DNA of 64,000 nucleotides from Rotaria socialis (taxonomy: Eukaryota > Rotifera > Eurotatoria > Philodinida > Philodinidae). The stretch is from NCBI GenBank assembly GCA_905331475.1, contig CAJNYU010000394.1, positions 166,703-230,702 of the forward strand, written 5' to 3'. The stretch's first letter is position 1. Each line of letters begins with the position of its first letter. Shown here one piece after another: positions 1 through 12,112 of this stretch. The position numbers were made by a program, and so were the translations under genes. The notes below the pieces were generated by a model. The model did not search any database. It was not told where the DNA came from and saw nothing but the letters and a program-made list of their open reading frames with translations.

Positions 1-527
1 CCATACATCATACATTAAACTAGCAAGAATTTTTGGTTGTGTTTCAATGTCACATCGAATATAATGCGCATGAGTACTTGGTATATATCCATATGCATTA
101 TTATAAGCAGATTTCGTATGTTTTTTTCGATCCCATTTAGAATCATTTCCATCCGTAGCATCCCAAGAATGCTCACGACGAAGACGTTTACAACCACATG
201 GAATATTGTTTGCATTTCTATCAGCAAGATTTCGTTTATATTATTATTCACAGAGGTGAGAGTTGATATTTCTTTTATAACATACCCATCACTAGTTGCT
301 GACAAATTTGGAATAAATGTAGTGCATGTTCGTCGCTTTATGTTAAGTTCGTGATGAATCGCTCTAGTCCAATCTCCAGCAGCTTGTGGTCCAAACTGGT
401 TTAGAAAAAGAAAAGAATTGTCTATATGGCACGAAGAAAATAATTCGAAAATTACGAGATTCAATTTATATTCGATGTCTTTATTCTTATCGGATGCATC
501 AATAGGTGTGAGAGACTTGGTTGCCAT
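1..527 (-). CDS. TRPM-type cation channel, N-terminal part (partial, runs off left edge)
   Basis: Two exons are visible: 527-286 and 217-1, separated by a 68-nt intron (218-285) starting GTATGT and ending GATAG, phase 2. Read through without splicing, the frame after residue 80 becomes nonsense; spliced, it continues as a Cys/His-rich then basic stretch. The joined product starts MATKS at 527 and shows the pattern of the TRPM homology region N-terminus: a C-x-x-F-I-P segment, CGCKR followed by H, then W-x-R-K-K-H-T-K, an aromatic/Gly stretch NAYGYI, and an R-C-D-I-E-T-Q strand. In TRPM channels (Ca2+/cation channels of the plasma membrane) this order belongs to the cytosolic MHR1 nucleotide-binding-like region. 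The transmembrane part must lie beyond position 1. The ATG at 527 is the first in frame. Family call from remembered motifs, no alignment run. Confidence 0.68.
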
Positions 528-990
528 AATCTACATTTGCTAGAAAATCTATCTTATGTGAACATCAATGAAATGCCGTCAGTATTTAATGTTTTAAATC
601 ATCAACACACGTCACTGTTGTCAAAATACAATCAAACCTAACTACATCGGCATATTCTTCCTCTACGCAGCAGCCTCCTGTTATTAGAAACTATCCGAGA
701 TGTTGAACAAAAAGAAAAAAGAGGTCGCGCATTTGGTGACATTTTTTTTGTTTACTCTCCATAGGTATATTTTTTCTGAGAATGAAAATTATTAATATGA
801 AAACAATGTTTTTACTTGAATATAGCGTAATTAATGAGTGCAGGTATTTATTTTGTTACAAAACTTGTATACTATATAATCTAGACATGATTGCTTCAAC
901 ATAAAAATAATTTAAGCAAAGCAAAGCAAAGCAAAATCAACAACAAGGAAACTAAGAATTTATTTTAAAATAGATTAGAGATATAAAAGT
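528..990. other. intergenic, no gene seen
   Basis: AT-rich spacer between two minus-strand genes; it should hold the promoter of the TRPM-like gene near 530-700. A short AGCAA tandem (about four units) lies near 915-933. No coding signal or structured RNA recognised. Confidence 0.6.
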
Positions 991-1323
991 TTATTTTGAC
1001 CAAAATGCGAGCACAATTTTATTATCAACTATTCCTTGTTGAAGTTTAACAAAAGCTTTGTGATCATCATGAGCTATGTATGTATCTCGATCTTGTTCAT
1101 TGTCGAAAGTTAATAAGAAAGCATGAGTAAAACCTTGATTCAAATTTTCTTTTCCAACATGTGTTCCACTTTCAAATTGTCGCACTTGCGGTACTTTGAC
1201 AGTTGCTAATGCTCGAAATTCACGTTCAATTTTAGCAACATCTGCTGGACTTGCAGTATCTTTGAATTTAAAGAGAACCACATGGCGAAGACTTTGAGCA
1301 CCGTTGACTGCACGACGAAGCAT
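991..1323 (-). CDS. stress-responsive A/B-barrel (Dabb) domain protein
   Basis: Single-exon 110-residue frame beginning MLRRAV. Residues 13-108 fit the Dabb fold: the opening strand HVVLFKFKD, a central VPQVRQFESG loop and strand, then G-F-T-H-A-F-L-L-T-F and the RDTYIAHDDHKAFV helix, closing with a hydrophobic strand. Dabb proteins are small ferredoxin-like dimeric barrels; most animal and plant members have no assigned reaction, a few bacterial or plant ones are cyclases or decarboxylases. Domain length matches the family (about 95-100 residues), so the gene appears complete, with only a short basic N-terminal extension that could be a targeting peptide. Neighbours give no functional hint. 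Domain identification is fairly secure; molecular role unknown. Confidence 0.85.
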   Translation of the reverse strand: MLRRAVNGAQSLRHVVLFKFKDTASPADVAKIEREFRALATVKVPQVRQFESGTHVGKENLNQGFTHAFLLTFDNEQDRDTYIAHDDHKAFVKLQQGIVDNKIVLAFWSK

Positions 1324-2300
1324 TATCCGTAATAAGTTTAGAATGAAGAAAGGTTAAAATTTTGGCATTTCGTCTTTTTTCTTCTCAATTCAAATGTAAG
1401 ATAAGAAATAAAAAAAAGCAATAAACGATAGAAAATAGCATATCGTGTAATAAGAGAAGATGTTTTTTTTTATCATTTCTTCTTACTCTTTTGACTAAAA
1501 TCAATAATTCCACCGATTACACTTTGTGGATTTACTGTATTATCATGTAAACTACAGACAAAAAAAGACTTCCTATACCCTTATCTGTAAATCGATTTGT
1601 ATTCATATAGTTATTATTATTATTATTATTATTACGGATAATAACCCACAGTAACCTGAAAGATTTCTATGCTCATTTTTCAATTATTTTCTAGTCCATA
1701 AAATTATTTTTATAAGAATTTCATTAGTGTATCGGCTTGGATTAAATGAAAAATACTAATAGTTTGGTCGTTGATTTCATTTGAGTTTATATCCTAAATT
1801 TAAAATAAGAGAATATGTTTCTTCATCAATAAAGTTACTAAATATACAGACTTATAATTAATTTCTTATCTAGTTGATTATATTATGTTATAAATTAGAA
1901 TTGGATAATCAGACTTCGTATTGATTGTCAGGTGTGAACTCAACAATCGACGTTATGATCTGAAATAAATCGAATCGAAAGTCAATAATAATAAATACTC
2001 AATTACACAAACAATATTGTTAGTTCATAAGCTTAATACTTTGAGTATTGAAAACTTAAAAAGTTAAGTTAAAAAAGAGTTTATCTTTACAAATGATTTA
2101 GAGAAAACATTACTTGATATTTACTTTTTTCGTTCTTTGATGATAAGAATGAATAAGCAAAAGAGCTAGTATCAAGCATATCAATTTACTATTTACTAGA
2201 ATATAATGCTTTCATAATCAGAATAATGAATTGTTCAAGATTAGCGTCGATTCTTCTTCTTCTATTCTCATGTCCAACATTTAATAATTGTTAATCATTT
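1324..2300. other. intergenic, no gene seen
   Basis: AT-rich non-coding stretch with a short TTA microsatellite near 1611-1634. Nothing else recognised. The last 100 bases before 2301 could hold further remains of the lyase pseudogene start. Confidence 0.55.
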
Positions 2301-4488
2301 GATGGTGATATTACTATCATTCGAGAACGTGTATTAGAAATGATAATGTGACCAACCATGAGCACTAGTTCCGATATAGTTCAAGCTGCTATTTCTTACA
2401 ATAAAAATTTGAATAGTTCATGTTATTGAAAAGATATCAATTATGCAGATAGAGGTTTAGCCAATTGGGCTACAGAAGAACATTTAAAACGAGTAAATAC
2501 TATGATGCAAGCATTAACATATCCGAATTCTAGTGTAAGAAATGAACCACGATTAGCGATTGGCACTCATTGTGCACTCAACGTATGGTTAGTACGTGAT
2601 TGGTTGAATCGAAATTGATGGTTTAATCAAATAGGTATTCCACGTTTAGTTACTGGTCAATTATTGATGTTAGGTGATAATACAACTAATTTTGAAGTTC
2701 AGAAAATTACTGAAATATCGTTTCGTTCGGATTGGTGGGAACATAATCCAGGAACAGGAGCAAATCTCGTTTGGATGCTTCAAATAGAATTATATCGATC
2801 TTTAGCAACAAATAATAGAACTGGTATTGAACAAGGTTTTACACGCATGTGGCAAGATATTGTTGTTTCACCATTAGGTGGGCAAGGAATACAAAATGAT
2901 TGGTCCTATCATTTTCAAAGAACACAATTATTATCAGGTGCCTATATGGACAAGATTGGACTTTCGCTATGTTTATATTTATTTTATGCACAAGAACTAT
3001 TCAATATGAACTAAATCAACAGCAAATAATAATATTTACTAATCTTCTAATACAAGGTGATGCTTGGATGATAACCAATGATAGATGGGATTGGCAATCT
3101 ATTGGTAGAGCTATTGATAGGCCAGGTACTTCTTTACATGTTGTATTTGAAGTAAATTGGATTCGATTATTAGCAGAATTCGTGAAGTAAGATAATCTTA
3201 AAATGAATTTGTTTAGTTTTGCTGATCGAATTGAAAATAAACCAGATGCTGTTTTATTAATTGGAAATAAACATTTTTATACATCTGATTATCAAGTCCA
3301 TCGTCGTGCTAATTGGACAACAGCTATTAAAATGCAATCGATTTGAACTCAACCTACTGAATGTATTAATGATGAAAATCAACAAGATGAAAATTTTGGT
3401 CAAGGTGTATTAAATATCTACACTGCAAGTGCTACGGATTACCGAGAAATATTTCCTCTATTGGATTGGAAATCCATCAATGGAATCACTGTGAATCAGG
3501 ATATTTCAATTGAACCTTCTTAATCTGGAGATTTCAATTGGATAAAATTAGAGTTCGTCGGAGGTGTTAGTGATAGTAGTTATGGTTAAGCAATGATGGA
3601 TACTGCAACTCATAATCTTACTGTAAAGAGATCATGGCATTTTTACGATGATGCAGTTATGGCATTAGCAAGTAATTTAACAGTTTCTACTCAGAATAAA
3701 GCATGGACACCGCTTGCAAGCCGTTTATTAACAACAGGTAATGTCACTATTGGCTTTTTTAATGGTACTATCATCACGCTTTTCGACGGTATTAACTATT
3801 CATTTCGTTATACAACGAAAACGTCAGACAATGTTCAATGAGTACATATCGGCACTAATGACATTTGTTATGTTTTACAAACACAAGAGTTCTATTCAGC
3901 ATTAGGAGTAGAAATTAGTACGAAGACGGCGTCTTACAATACAATTGGACCATATAATGATAAGTTAACTAGCCGGACAGTAGCTATTTGGTTAGTCATG
4001 GATTGGGACCGTATACTCGAACTTATAGCTATATTATTTTATCGAATGTTAAAGTTCAGTCTATGCCCGAATTAATTAAGCGTTATAATGATGACGAGAT
4101 ATTTTCATGTATTTCCAATCAAGATTTGTTTCACGCAATGGCGTGGCTAACTCTACGGCGTGTATCATTCGTATTAAGGAATAATACAATGACAATGTTT
4201 TCCAGTCAAAATTCATTTTTCAAAATAAATGCTCGATTAAATGATGCCGGTGCTTATTTATTTAATGAGGCTACGAATGACCTTTCAGCCACACTTTCTC
4301 ATCCAACTCGTATTAATAGAATCGTAACAATAAATATTGACAGAATTGGCTATGGGCAAGGGTGCATTGTACTATCGGATCTTACTACTAATGTTATGAT
4401 AGCTTTACCATCATCAGATCAACTTTTGGGAGCATCTGTAACAGTAACATGCAAGAAAAAACAATTAAAACTTCGTTATAAATATTAA
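2301..4488 (+). pseudogene. decayed polysaccharide lyase family 8 (hyaluronate/chondroitin/xanthan lyase-like)
   Basis: A single protein can be followed over about 2.2 kb despite many stops. Conserved landmarks occur in the order expected for PL8 enzymes, which cleave uronic-acid polysaccharides by beta-elimination: WFNQIGIPR near 2619-2645 (preceded by an in-frame TGA), NPGTGANLVWM (2745-2778), SYHFQRTQLLSGAY (2905-2947), which corresponds to the catalytic His/Tyr region, ITNDRWDWQSIGRAIDRPG, then the beta-sandwich signature GQGVLNIYTA and FPLLDWKSINGIT. At least two frameshifts (near 2948 and 3990) and about eight in-frame stops interrupt it, for example at 3188, 3343, 3520, 3587 and 3839. 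No intron is needed anywhere, although neighbours are intron-rich, which suits a bacterial or fungal origin. It cannot make a full enzyme; fragments such as 3988-4488 remain open by chance or recent decay. Confidence 0.82.
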
Positions 4489-5814
4489 TCTGCTTGAATT
4501 CTTTTTACTTGTGATTCAGATTATAAACTAAATAAATAGACTACAGAGAGTTCAAACAGAACGATTTTTTTTCACAATTAGATATTTTGTATTTATTTTT
4601 TATTTTTTAACCATATAATGATTGTTGTGATTTTTATTATTAGATTCGTTTATTAGTTCGTATTCTATATTTGCTTTTTTTTTATTCAAATGAAACTTGA
4701 TAATAGTCAACGAATATACAGTACTATATAAACATAAATAAACTAAACTAGAAAAGATTTAAGCAAGTATTACTAATTAATCCATGTATAAAAAATGATT
4801 TCTATCAATCAATAATTAATGCATATTGCTGAATAGGATCATGCTTATGTATTATTATGTGTAGTAGAAATAGAATAATAATCACAAGTTCTGGTACATA
4901 TGTATATTTATCTAATTATTTCTTTTAACTAGAACATGGTTACTTGGAGCTGAAAGCCATAGAAATAAACGTTGTTCCCAAAAATAAATAGCTATTATTT
5001 CAACACAAAAACTTGCTCAGATGTTACAGCTATATATTGGTGTTGTATATTTGACAAAAAGATTAGAATATTTTAGAATAGAAAATAGGTATTTTCAGAA
5101 TAATTCCAGTCCAGTGATTATTTCAAGATAGCGATTCCAGTCAGAGAACTAACAATTATCAATTATGTATCGATTGGATTGAATTTGACTTTTTCTTGAC
5201 CTTTATTTTTGAACATCAACTCTTTATCGATCAGAATTGAAAATAAACATGTTCGTATGATAGTTTATTGTTCTTGATGAAAAAAAAGATGCTTCTCGAT
5301 TACTTCGTAGTAAATTTTTCATTATAGATCATTGAACCCATTGATATTAATAGTTTTTGAGTATCACACGAAAAATTTTATCGTGATGCTGACACATTTA
5401 GATGTGATTGTTGGTGCTAAATACTATTCACCATGAATATCCAAGAAGAAAAAGGAATGTTGGCCAAAACTGGATATGTTTAGACCATAAGAGTATTAAA
5501 ATTATATCAATATTGCCTAACTTAATACAGTAGTATCTATTCTGGTGAAAGGATGCCTTTAAAAAAATAGTTTAATCTAATTTTGTAATTCAGCATCTTT
5601 TAAATGAATTAAATATCTCAATGAAAAAGTGTTCTGTGTTTTAATTCAATATATTATCACTTTTAACAAATGACTATCAATGAATTTATCGACCTGTCTA
5701 ATTAATTTGAACGCAATCTATAATTGATAAGTACTTATCAATTAATTGAAAGAGTATATACGAGCTGGGAATGACGATAAGTGACAAGAAAAAAGTTAGC
5801 TTAAAAAATATCTT

Positions 5815-5866
5815 GGGTGTGGTGTGAGTGAGAAGAGAGATAAAAACATCCACACCCACACCCACA
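5815..5866. repeat. telomere-like inverted tracts (TGTGGG type)
   Basis: An imperfect G-rich tract (5815-5830, GGGTGTGGTGTGAGTG) is followed after 19 bases by the C-rich complement (5850-5866, CCACACCCACACCCACA). The unit TGTGGG is the telomeric repeat reported for bdelloid rotifers. The two tracts point toward each other and could form a hairpin. A similar arrangement occurs at 43934-43999. Confidence 0.6.
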
Positions 5867-8800
5867 TATTTTAACTTAATTCACAGACATATTATACGAT
5901 GTTTCTGATGACGTTTCTGTTAAAAGTGAATCAATAATATAGATCTTATAACTCAGAGTTAGTCTTTTATTGTCCAATATGTGTTTATAATAAAAGTTTC
6001 TATGCATGAATTGTGTGAAATCGAACTTAAACGCAATTGATGTGGTAACTCGTTTTTATTGAAATCTAATTGTCCCCAGAATATCGAGATTAAGTATCAC
6101 TGATCCTGGCAAAGTTCAATCAGATTTGATTGAATTCTTATGGTGAGATAGAATTCGATTGATTCAGTTCAATGTATTATTTGGTTATTTGTATATATTT
6201 GTCTAAAAAATGTGATTGAATAGAGAAAAAAAGATATTGAAGTTAAAAACTAATTATAAACATGGAACTTCAAATACGAAAGAAGAAATGCTTACTCTCA
6301 GATAGAGGATTCCCGTAGTAAAAATATGCAAATCTTGAACTCAACGTCCATTAGAGGGATTTCATTAAATTGTTTTACAGAACAACTGATTTAAAAAATG
6401 AGGTAAATTCTCTATTAGTTAAAACGTTTTGTTCAGTAAAAGAAAGATTATGTGGAGAAAAAAGTGCCATAGTGCCCATCTCAAAAAGTTTTATAGAATT
6501 ATCAATTGATCAATGATCGTAGGAGACACATACTGACAATGGAATATATTATGTTCAGCATGATGAACGTTTAGAAATATTTTTATTCAGCGAACTAAAT
6601 AATCAAATAGAAAACGAAGAAGATGTTTAAAGTTTAGCTGAATATTTTATCGTATTTGATTAAACCTAATATTATTCTTGTAGCATTGAGATCTTTTTAA
6701 TTATTCCATTAGTGATAAGTATAATAGAGATATGTATTTCAATATGTTTTCTTAATGCTATCCAGTGATGTAGTTACGCATCTATAAATGCCAATATAAC
6801 CTTTTTAGCTTGGAGAACAGCGGAATGCACTCTATTTTGTTATTATCAGTTTCACATTAAAAAAATGCAACAACAAAACATGAGCTATTATTTAGAAAAC
6901 AATACGAATATTTGTATGTTAGAGTAATTAAAATAGTAAATGATTTATCAAGTTCTCTTCTACGTCAACTAAGGAAATTATTAAATGCACCAATAGCAAC
7001 AGAAGTGCTTTGTATAGAACGTTTCTTGAGAGCGTATGAATCCTATTCGATTATATCAAAGAAAAAATGTGCAATGGAATGAACCGGAATTACAATTTCG
7101 ATAGCGATGTGCGTTGTCAGCTTGAAATCTTATTATTAGCGATCGATAATAAGAAAACGAGTTCATTATGTTGTTGTTCTATTTTTCCGTATGTATTTCT
7201 GACCTTTTGAGAAAGAAAAACATCATGACGAAATAATCTATATCAATACTATGGTTGATAGATAAAAAACCTTTTACTCAATAAAATATTTATTTCGTCT
7301 ACTATCTATTGAAACACATTCGATGCTCTTCGTTATTTGTATCGTATTGAAATTATTTATGTAACATAGCAGTATGTCGATAACTTTAAGGTCTTCATGT
7401 AACATACTTCTTCATCAGTGGTGTGAAAGATCGTCATTAACTTTCCTTCCTTTGTATACTAGATGAGAATAATTATAATAAACAACCGTTTGTTTTTTAC
7501 GCAGTTTATTCATATGAGTAAAAGACTATAATCTAATTAAGTATTTCAGACAAGAAATATTTACACGATGATGAGTCGATTCGAACCAATTGTTTTTTCA
7601 TGAATTCGTTCGAAAACTTTGTACTCTGTGAATAAATTATTCTCTATCGATTTCTTATAGCCATACACATTTGAGATTAGAAGGAAAAATAAAGTAGGTG
7701 ATTTTTAACTTACGTAACACTGAAATTTTAGGATTATTATATTAGTATCATAATTTCTCTTTTTATTAGCTTTTAATTCTATAAGCACTTGCATGCACAT
7801 CGTCTTAAAGATTAGTAATAAACAATTGTACTTAGTATATAATTTTTCACAACACGATAACGCAATAGAATTTAAGTAGAACAGTTGTCGAAAATAAAAA
7901 TCGATTATTTTTCTACTTCTAAACATTAGCTCTTCACGTTAAAATTAGAGTTGATTCTACATTGACTAACAGAGAAGAGAAAACATAATCATGAAGAGTT
8001 AATAGTTTGTAATACAATAGTGGCAACATCATCTAAGTAACATTTATTGTATTTTGATACGAAGTTTATCGCCTATTCATGTAACCTTTTTTATTTTTTT
8101 ACTCAGGAGAGACAACAAGCTAAAAAAGAGATCAGTTGATTAATATAAATGTTTAATAACTTGGCAGATGTGCATTTTTTTTATCACGAAGCTTCTATTT
8201 TCAGACTCAAACATCAATTAATTTATATTCAATTGGTCACTTATCGATTTAAAAATAATATTTCTTCGGTCATAATCTTACTAAAGCGAAATATTGTTGA
8301 CAAATCATCTTTTCAAACTTAGTTTCACTCCGATGGTAAATATAAGTAAGTGAAATAATAATTTAGTTTATATTTACCAAACAGTTTTCTGTCTTCGTTC
8401 CGAAGATACATTAGCATACAGTAAATATATTTTCTAAAGAGATCTGCTTTTTTTTCAATTGTGGACTTATAGTAATTTATTTTTCATTGTTTTCATGGTA
8501 CCTACGAAATTGTAAATATTCTCTGTCTAATCGAAGCGTTTGGTTGATTCAGAGTCTTCTTTCTGCATTGAAAAATATTTTGAGAAAAGAGCCCTCGTGA
8601 CTAATTTGTAAAATAATGCATGTTGCTGCATTTTGTTTCAAACAAAACTTTAAAGCAAACCTCGTGAAGTTTTCTCGTCTTTTCTTCCTTACTATACAGT
8701 TGATTAAGATTAACTTTTTCTTCCACATTTAGTTCAATCAACTAAGGAAGATATTTTTGTTACTTCTCGCACTTAGGTCGCAATACAATAAACATCATTC

Positions 8801-10140
8801 GACTGATGGCATTTCCAGAATTCCAACTGTTTTTATCCAGAAACAATAACATTGTTTAACATTTCAGATGCACTGTTAGTTACATAACTAACGAAATAGA
8901 CTTTTCATCCTAAAGTTTTCTCAAAATAATCTTATCATCTTTTTGCCACACTAAAAAGCAGTGCTTGAAACTATCGTACCAAATTGAAGAGCAAATTGTG
9001 TTCAAAAACGTTTTTCAAAAAATGTTTTTGTTTTACTTTTACAGAGAAAATATGTTGTTTTCTATGATAAGATGTCCGAGAGTTACAACACAGTATATTG
9101 AAATTACGATAGAACGATATTGTTTGTGTATCGAAATTCTAATAAAAATTCTTAGATTATGTTACAATCTTCTTCTTTATTTCGTCTTCTTATTATTATT
9201 GCATTCTCACAAGAAGTAATCTTCCTTTCTTTAAACATAAACACTCACTTAAATAGAATAGATACCAGACGAAGAATGGACGGATTGTAAACGTGATAGA
9301 ATGAAACCGAAAGAGAAGACAGAACATTCTTATGACAGGACAGACATATCCTGTCAAAGCAGATTAGATGCAATATAGCTCTTTTCTAATAAAATATTGC
9401 TCTGAAAGTTTTCTCTCTCTATCAAGTGTAAAATTATTTGAGTCTTCTAGAATACTATATTCCAAATATATAGTTATTATAAGAACATTATAACCGCTTC
9501 GATCTAGTTTATTTCCAATAAAATATTCTTCGACAACTGAAATGTTAGAATTCGAAACACTCAAAAACATTGAAACTTTCGAGGTTTATTAAGAAGATCA
9601 GACAACCGTAGCAGGAAGGGCAAGTGATTTTTAGCTCGTACTTTTTCAAGATATTTCACAAGAAAGAAACTAAAACTCTGAAGTTTCCATCACTTTATAC
9701 TCCATTCATCGAATTCTATGTATTATTGAAGTTCCGAAAGTATTTCATGAAGTCCGCAAACAAGAAAGGTTAGAATACAGAAAGGATACTATAATTTTGT
9801 AAAAATATTTCATGTGTTAAGACAATCTGCTGAAAATTAATTTGAATATAATTACATATCAAGTAATAAATAGAATAGTATTTGATTTGATTTAGCAATG
9901 CCTTTCTAGTTGAAAGAAAGCTATATGAAATTTCGCTTAATTAACCGAATCAATCCAATTAACAAAGCTGTTGACAAACGAGAATAACTGTTGTTGCTTT
10001 TGCCAATATGTTTATTATTCTTTCCTTGATTCTTCGTTTTATTGTATATATCATTTGCAAAAGAAAACCTACTTAGAACAATAAACCTGATCATAGCAAT
10101 GCATGGTAATAGTTCTGCATTTAAAAGATTGCCCTTTAGT

Positions 10141-10160
10141 TAGTATTTATTTATTTATTT

Positions 10161-10200
<40 letters not shown>

Positions 10201-10201
10201 T
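10141..10201. repeat. TTTA/TTTC microsatellite
   Basis: A few TTTA units followed by about ten TTTC units, directly upstream of the alkaline phosphatase gene. Confidence 0.9.
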
Positions 10202-10344
10202 CGCTGGTATTGTGCTGAAACAAAAACAGAAGTCTAATAAACTATGTCAATATCCTATTTGAAACACTCAACACGCTGCTAGTAATGATCAAATGATATA
10301 GTTGTTGCTTCAAGAATAATTGTACAGATAGCACATCTAAAATA

Positions 10345-12112
10345 ATGTCTTTCTTCTCAGAACATCTGCTGCTGATTGTTTATTTCATTTTGTCAAATCA
10401 TAATTTTGTGAATGGCGGCCGAACCGAGTGGACAATTGAAAAAACTGCTTCGTTTTGGAAAGAGCACGGACGCTTATCCATTGAAGAAGCACTCAAAAGA
10501 CGTGAAAATACAAAGATCGCAAAAAATGTAATTCTGTTTCTTGGTGATGGCATGGGTATGTCAACTGTGACTGCAGGAAGAATCCGAAAAGGACAACTTA
10601 GAGGAGAATTGGGAGAAGATTTTATTACTGAAATGGAACAATTCGCACATTTAGGTTTAGCTAAAACGTATGTTTATTATTTAAATTTTTTTTTCGTATT
10701 TTAATATTTCAAATAATCACTTAGATACAACATTGATCATCAAACACCTGATTCAGCAGCTACAGCAACAGCTTATTTATGTGGTATTAAAGCACAATTG
10801 GGAACACTTGGCTTAGATGGACGAGCAAAACGTGCTAATTGTTCAAGTTCACATGGTACACATATTACAAGTATTTTAAATTGGGCTCAACAACTCGGTA
10901 GATAGTTTCATAGTTCGTTTTTTTCTTCGAAACGTTTGTGTGAGTTTTAATTAATTTCAAGGTAACAAAGTTGGTATTGTGACGACAGCTCGTATTACTC
11001 ATGCAACACCAGCTGCTGCTTACGCTCATGCACCTGAACGTAACTGGGAAGGGTATGATACGCAATTTTTTGGTGATAATGAAGTTAGGCAAGGCTGTCT
11101 TGATATTGCACATCAACTTGTCTTACATTCTCCACCGATTGATATTGTTTTTGGAGGTGGTCGTCGATTTTTTTTCCCAAGTACAACACGTGATGTTGAA
11201 AATTCAACATTATTTAATTCACGTGCAGATAATAAATCACTTATTGATGAATATTGGCGTGGACGTTTCATTTGGAATAAAACTGAAATGAATAAGATCG
11301 ATTTAGGTTCATCAACGCCAATATTAGGATTATTTGATCGGGACCATTTACAGTATGAATCAGATCGAATTGAAAAAGGAAAAGATGAACCAAGTCTATC
11401 AGAAATGACAACATTTGCTATTGAACATTTTTCTAAAACAAATCAAGGTTTTTTTCTCCTTATTGAAGGTGGAAAAATTGATCATGGACATCATGAAACA
11501 CGACCAAGATATGCCTTAGATGAATTTGTTGAATTCGATACGACAATTGGAAAAGCTATACAATTATTAAAAGAAAAAGGCATTTTTAATGATACACTAC
11601 TTGTTGTCACTGCTGATCATTCACATGTGTTTACTTTTGGTGCTTATTCATCACGTGGTTCAAATATTTTAGGTTTAAGTTCGTTAGAACGATACAATGT
11701 AAGTGATATTGATAAATTACCTATTAATATAATTGCTTATGGAAATGGACCAAATTTTCAAGCACCAAGAAATGCAACGTACCTCTATTCTCTTGATACT
11801 AATTCAACTAGATATTTAGCTCCAACAGCTTTACCCATGAAATCTGAAACGCATGGTGGCGAAGATGTACCTGTGTATGCTCACGGACCTTGGAGTCATT
11901 TATTTATTGGAACCATGGAGCAAAGTACGATTGCACATAAAATGGCATATGCTGCATGTTGGGGAGATTATATAAATAGAGATGGTTGTCCATCGAAAAC
12001 TGCGACACCATCAATATCAAATGTGATATGTTCAAAGAGCTCATTTATATTAACTGAAATTCTTATTTTATTTTTTTATTATATCTACTTTTGTGCCCAT
12101 GTAATCAAATGA
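10345..12112 (+). CDS. alkaline phosphatase, membrane/GPI-anchored type
   Basis: Three exons, 10345-10667, 10725-10897 and 10962-12112, with introns of 57 and 64 nt (phases 2 and 1); product 548 residues. It hydrolyses phosphomonoesters at alkaline pH at the cell surface. Visible motifs: FLGDGMG (metal-ligand Asp68), TPDSAATATAYLCG with nucleophile Ser118, ITHATPAAAYAH, LLIEGGKIDHGHH (Glu, Asp and His metal ligands), VTADHSHVF, and ETHGGEDVPVYAHGPWSHLF with the last zinc-binding His. The N-terminus (to about residue 23) is a signal peptide and the C-terminus (FILTEILILFFYYIYF) a hydrophobic tail suited to GPI attachment. Length and motif order match metazoan alkaline phosphatases (about 520-550). 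The start ATG is followed directly by the signal peptide. All catalytic positions look intact. Confidence 0.96.

Larger units (their letters stand above)
4489..10344. other. 5.9 kb gene-free stretch
   Basis: No frame here shows recognisable protein character; the longest (7705-7926 minus, 8965-9219 plus) are low-complexity Leu/Ile/Phe-rich translations of AT-rich DNA. Holds the telomere-like inverted tracts at 5815-5866 and the TTTC microsatellite at 10161-10201. Confidence 0.55.

Noticed and set aside
37..354. Open frame on the plus strand over the TRPM-like exon
   Set aside because: It overlaps the minus-strand exons that show a clear channel-family pattern and has no protein character of its own.
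2301..4488. Alternative genetic code (TGA/TAA as sense) to explain stops in the PL8 frame
   Set aside because: All other genes in the window use TAA, TAG and TGA normally, and the PL8 frame also carries frameshifts, so decay explains it better.
10865..11116. Minus-strand frame across alkaline phosphatase exons 2-3
   Set aside because: Antisense shadow of the phosphatase exons.
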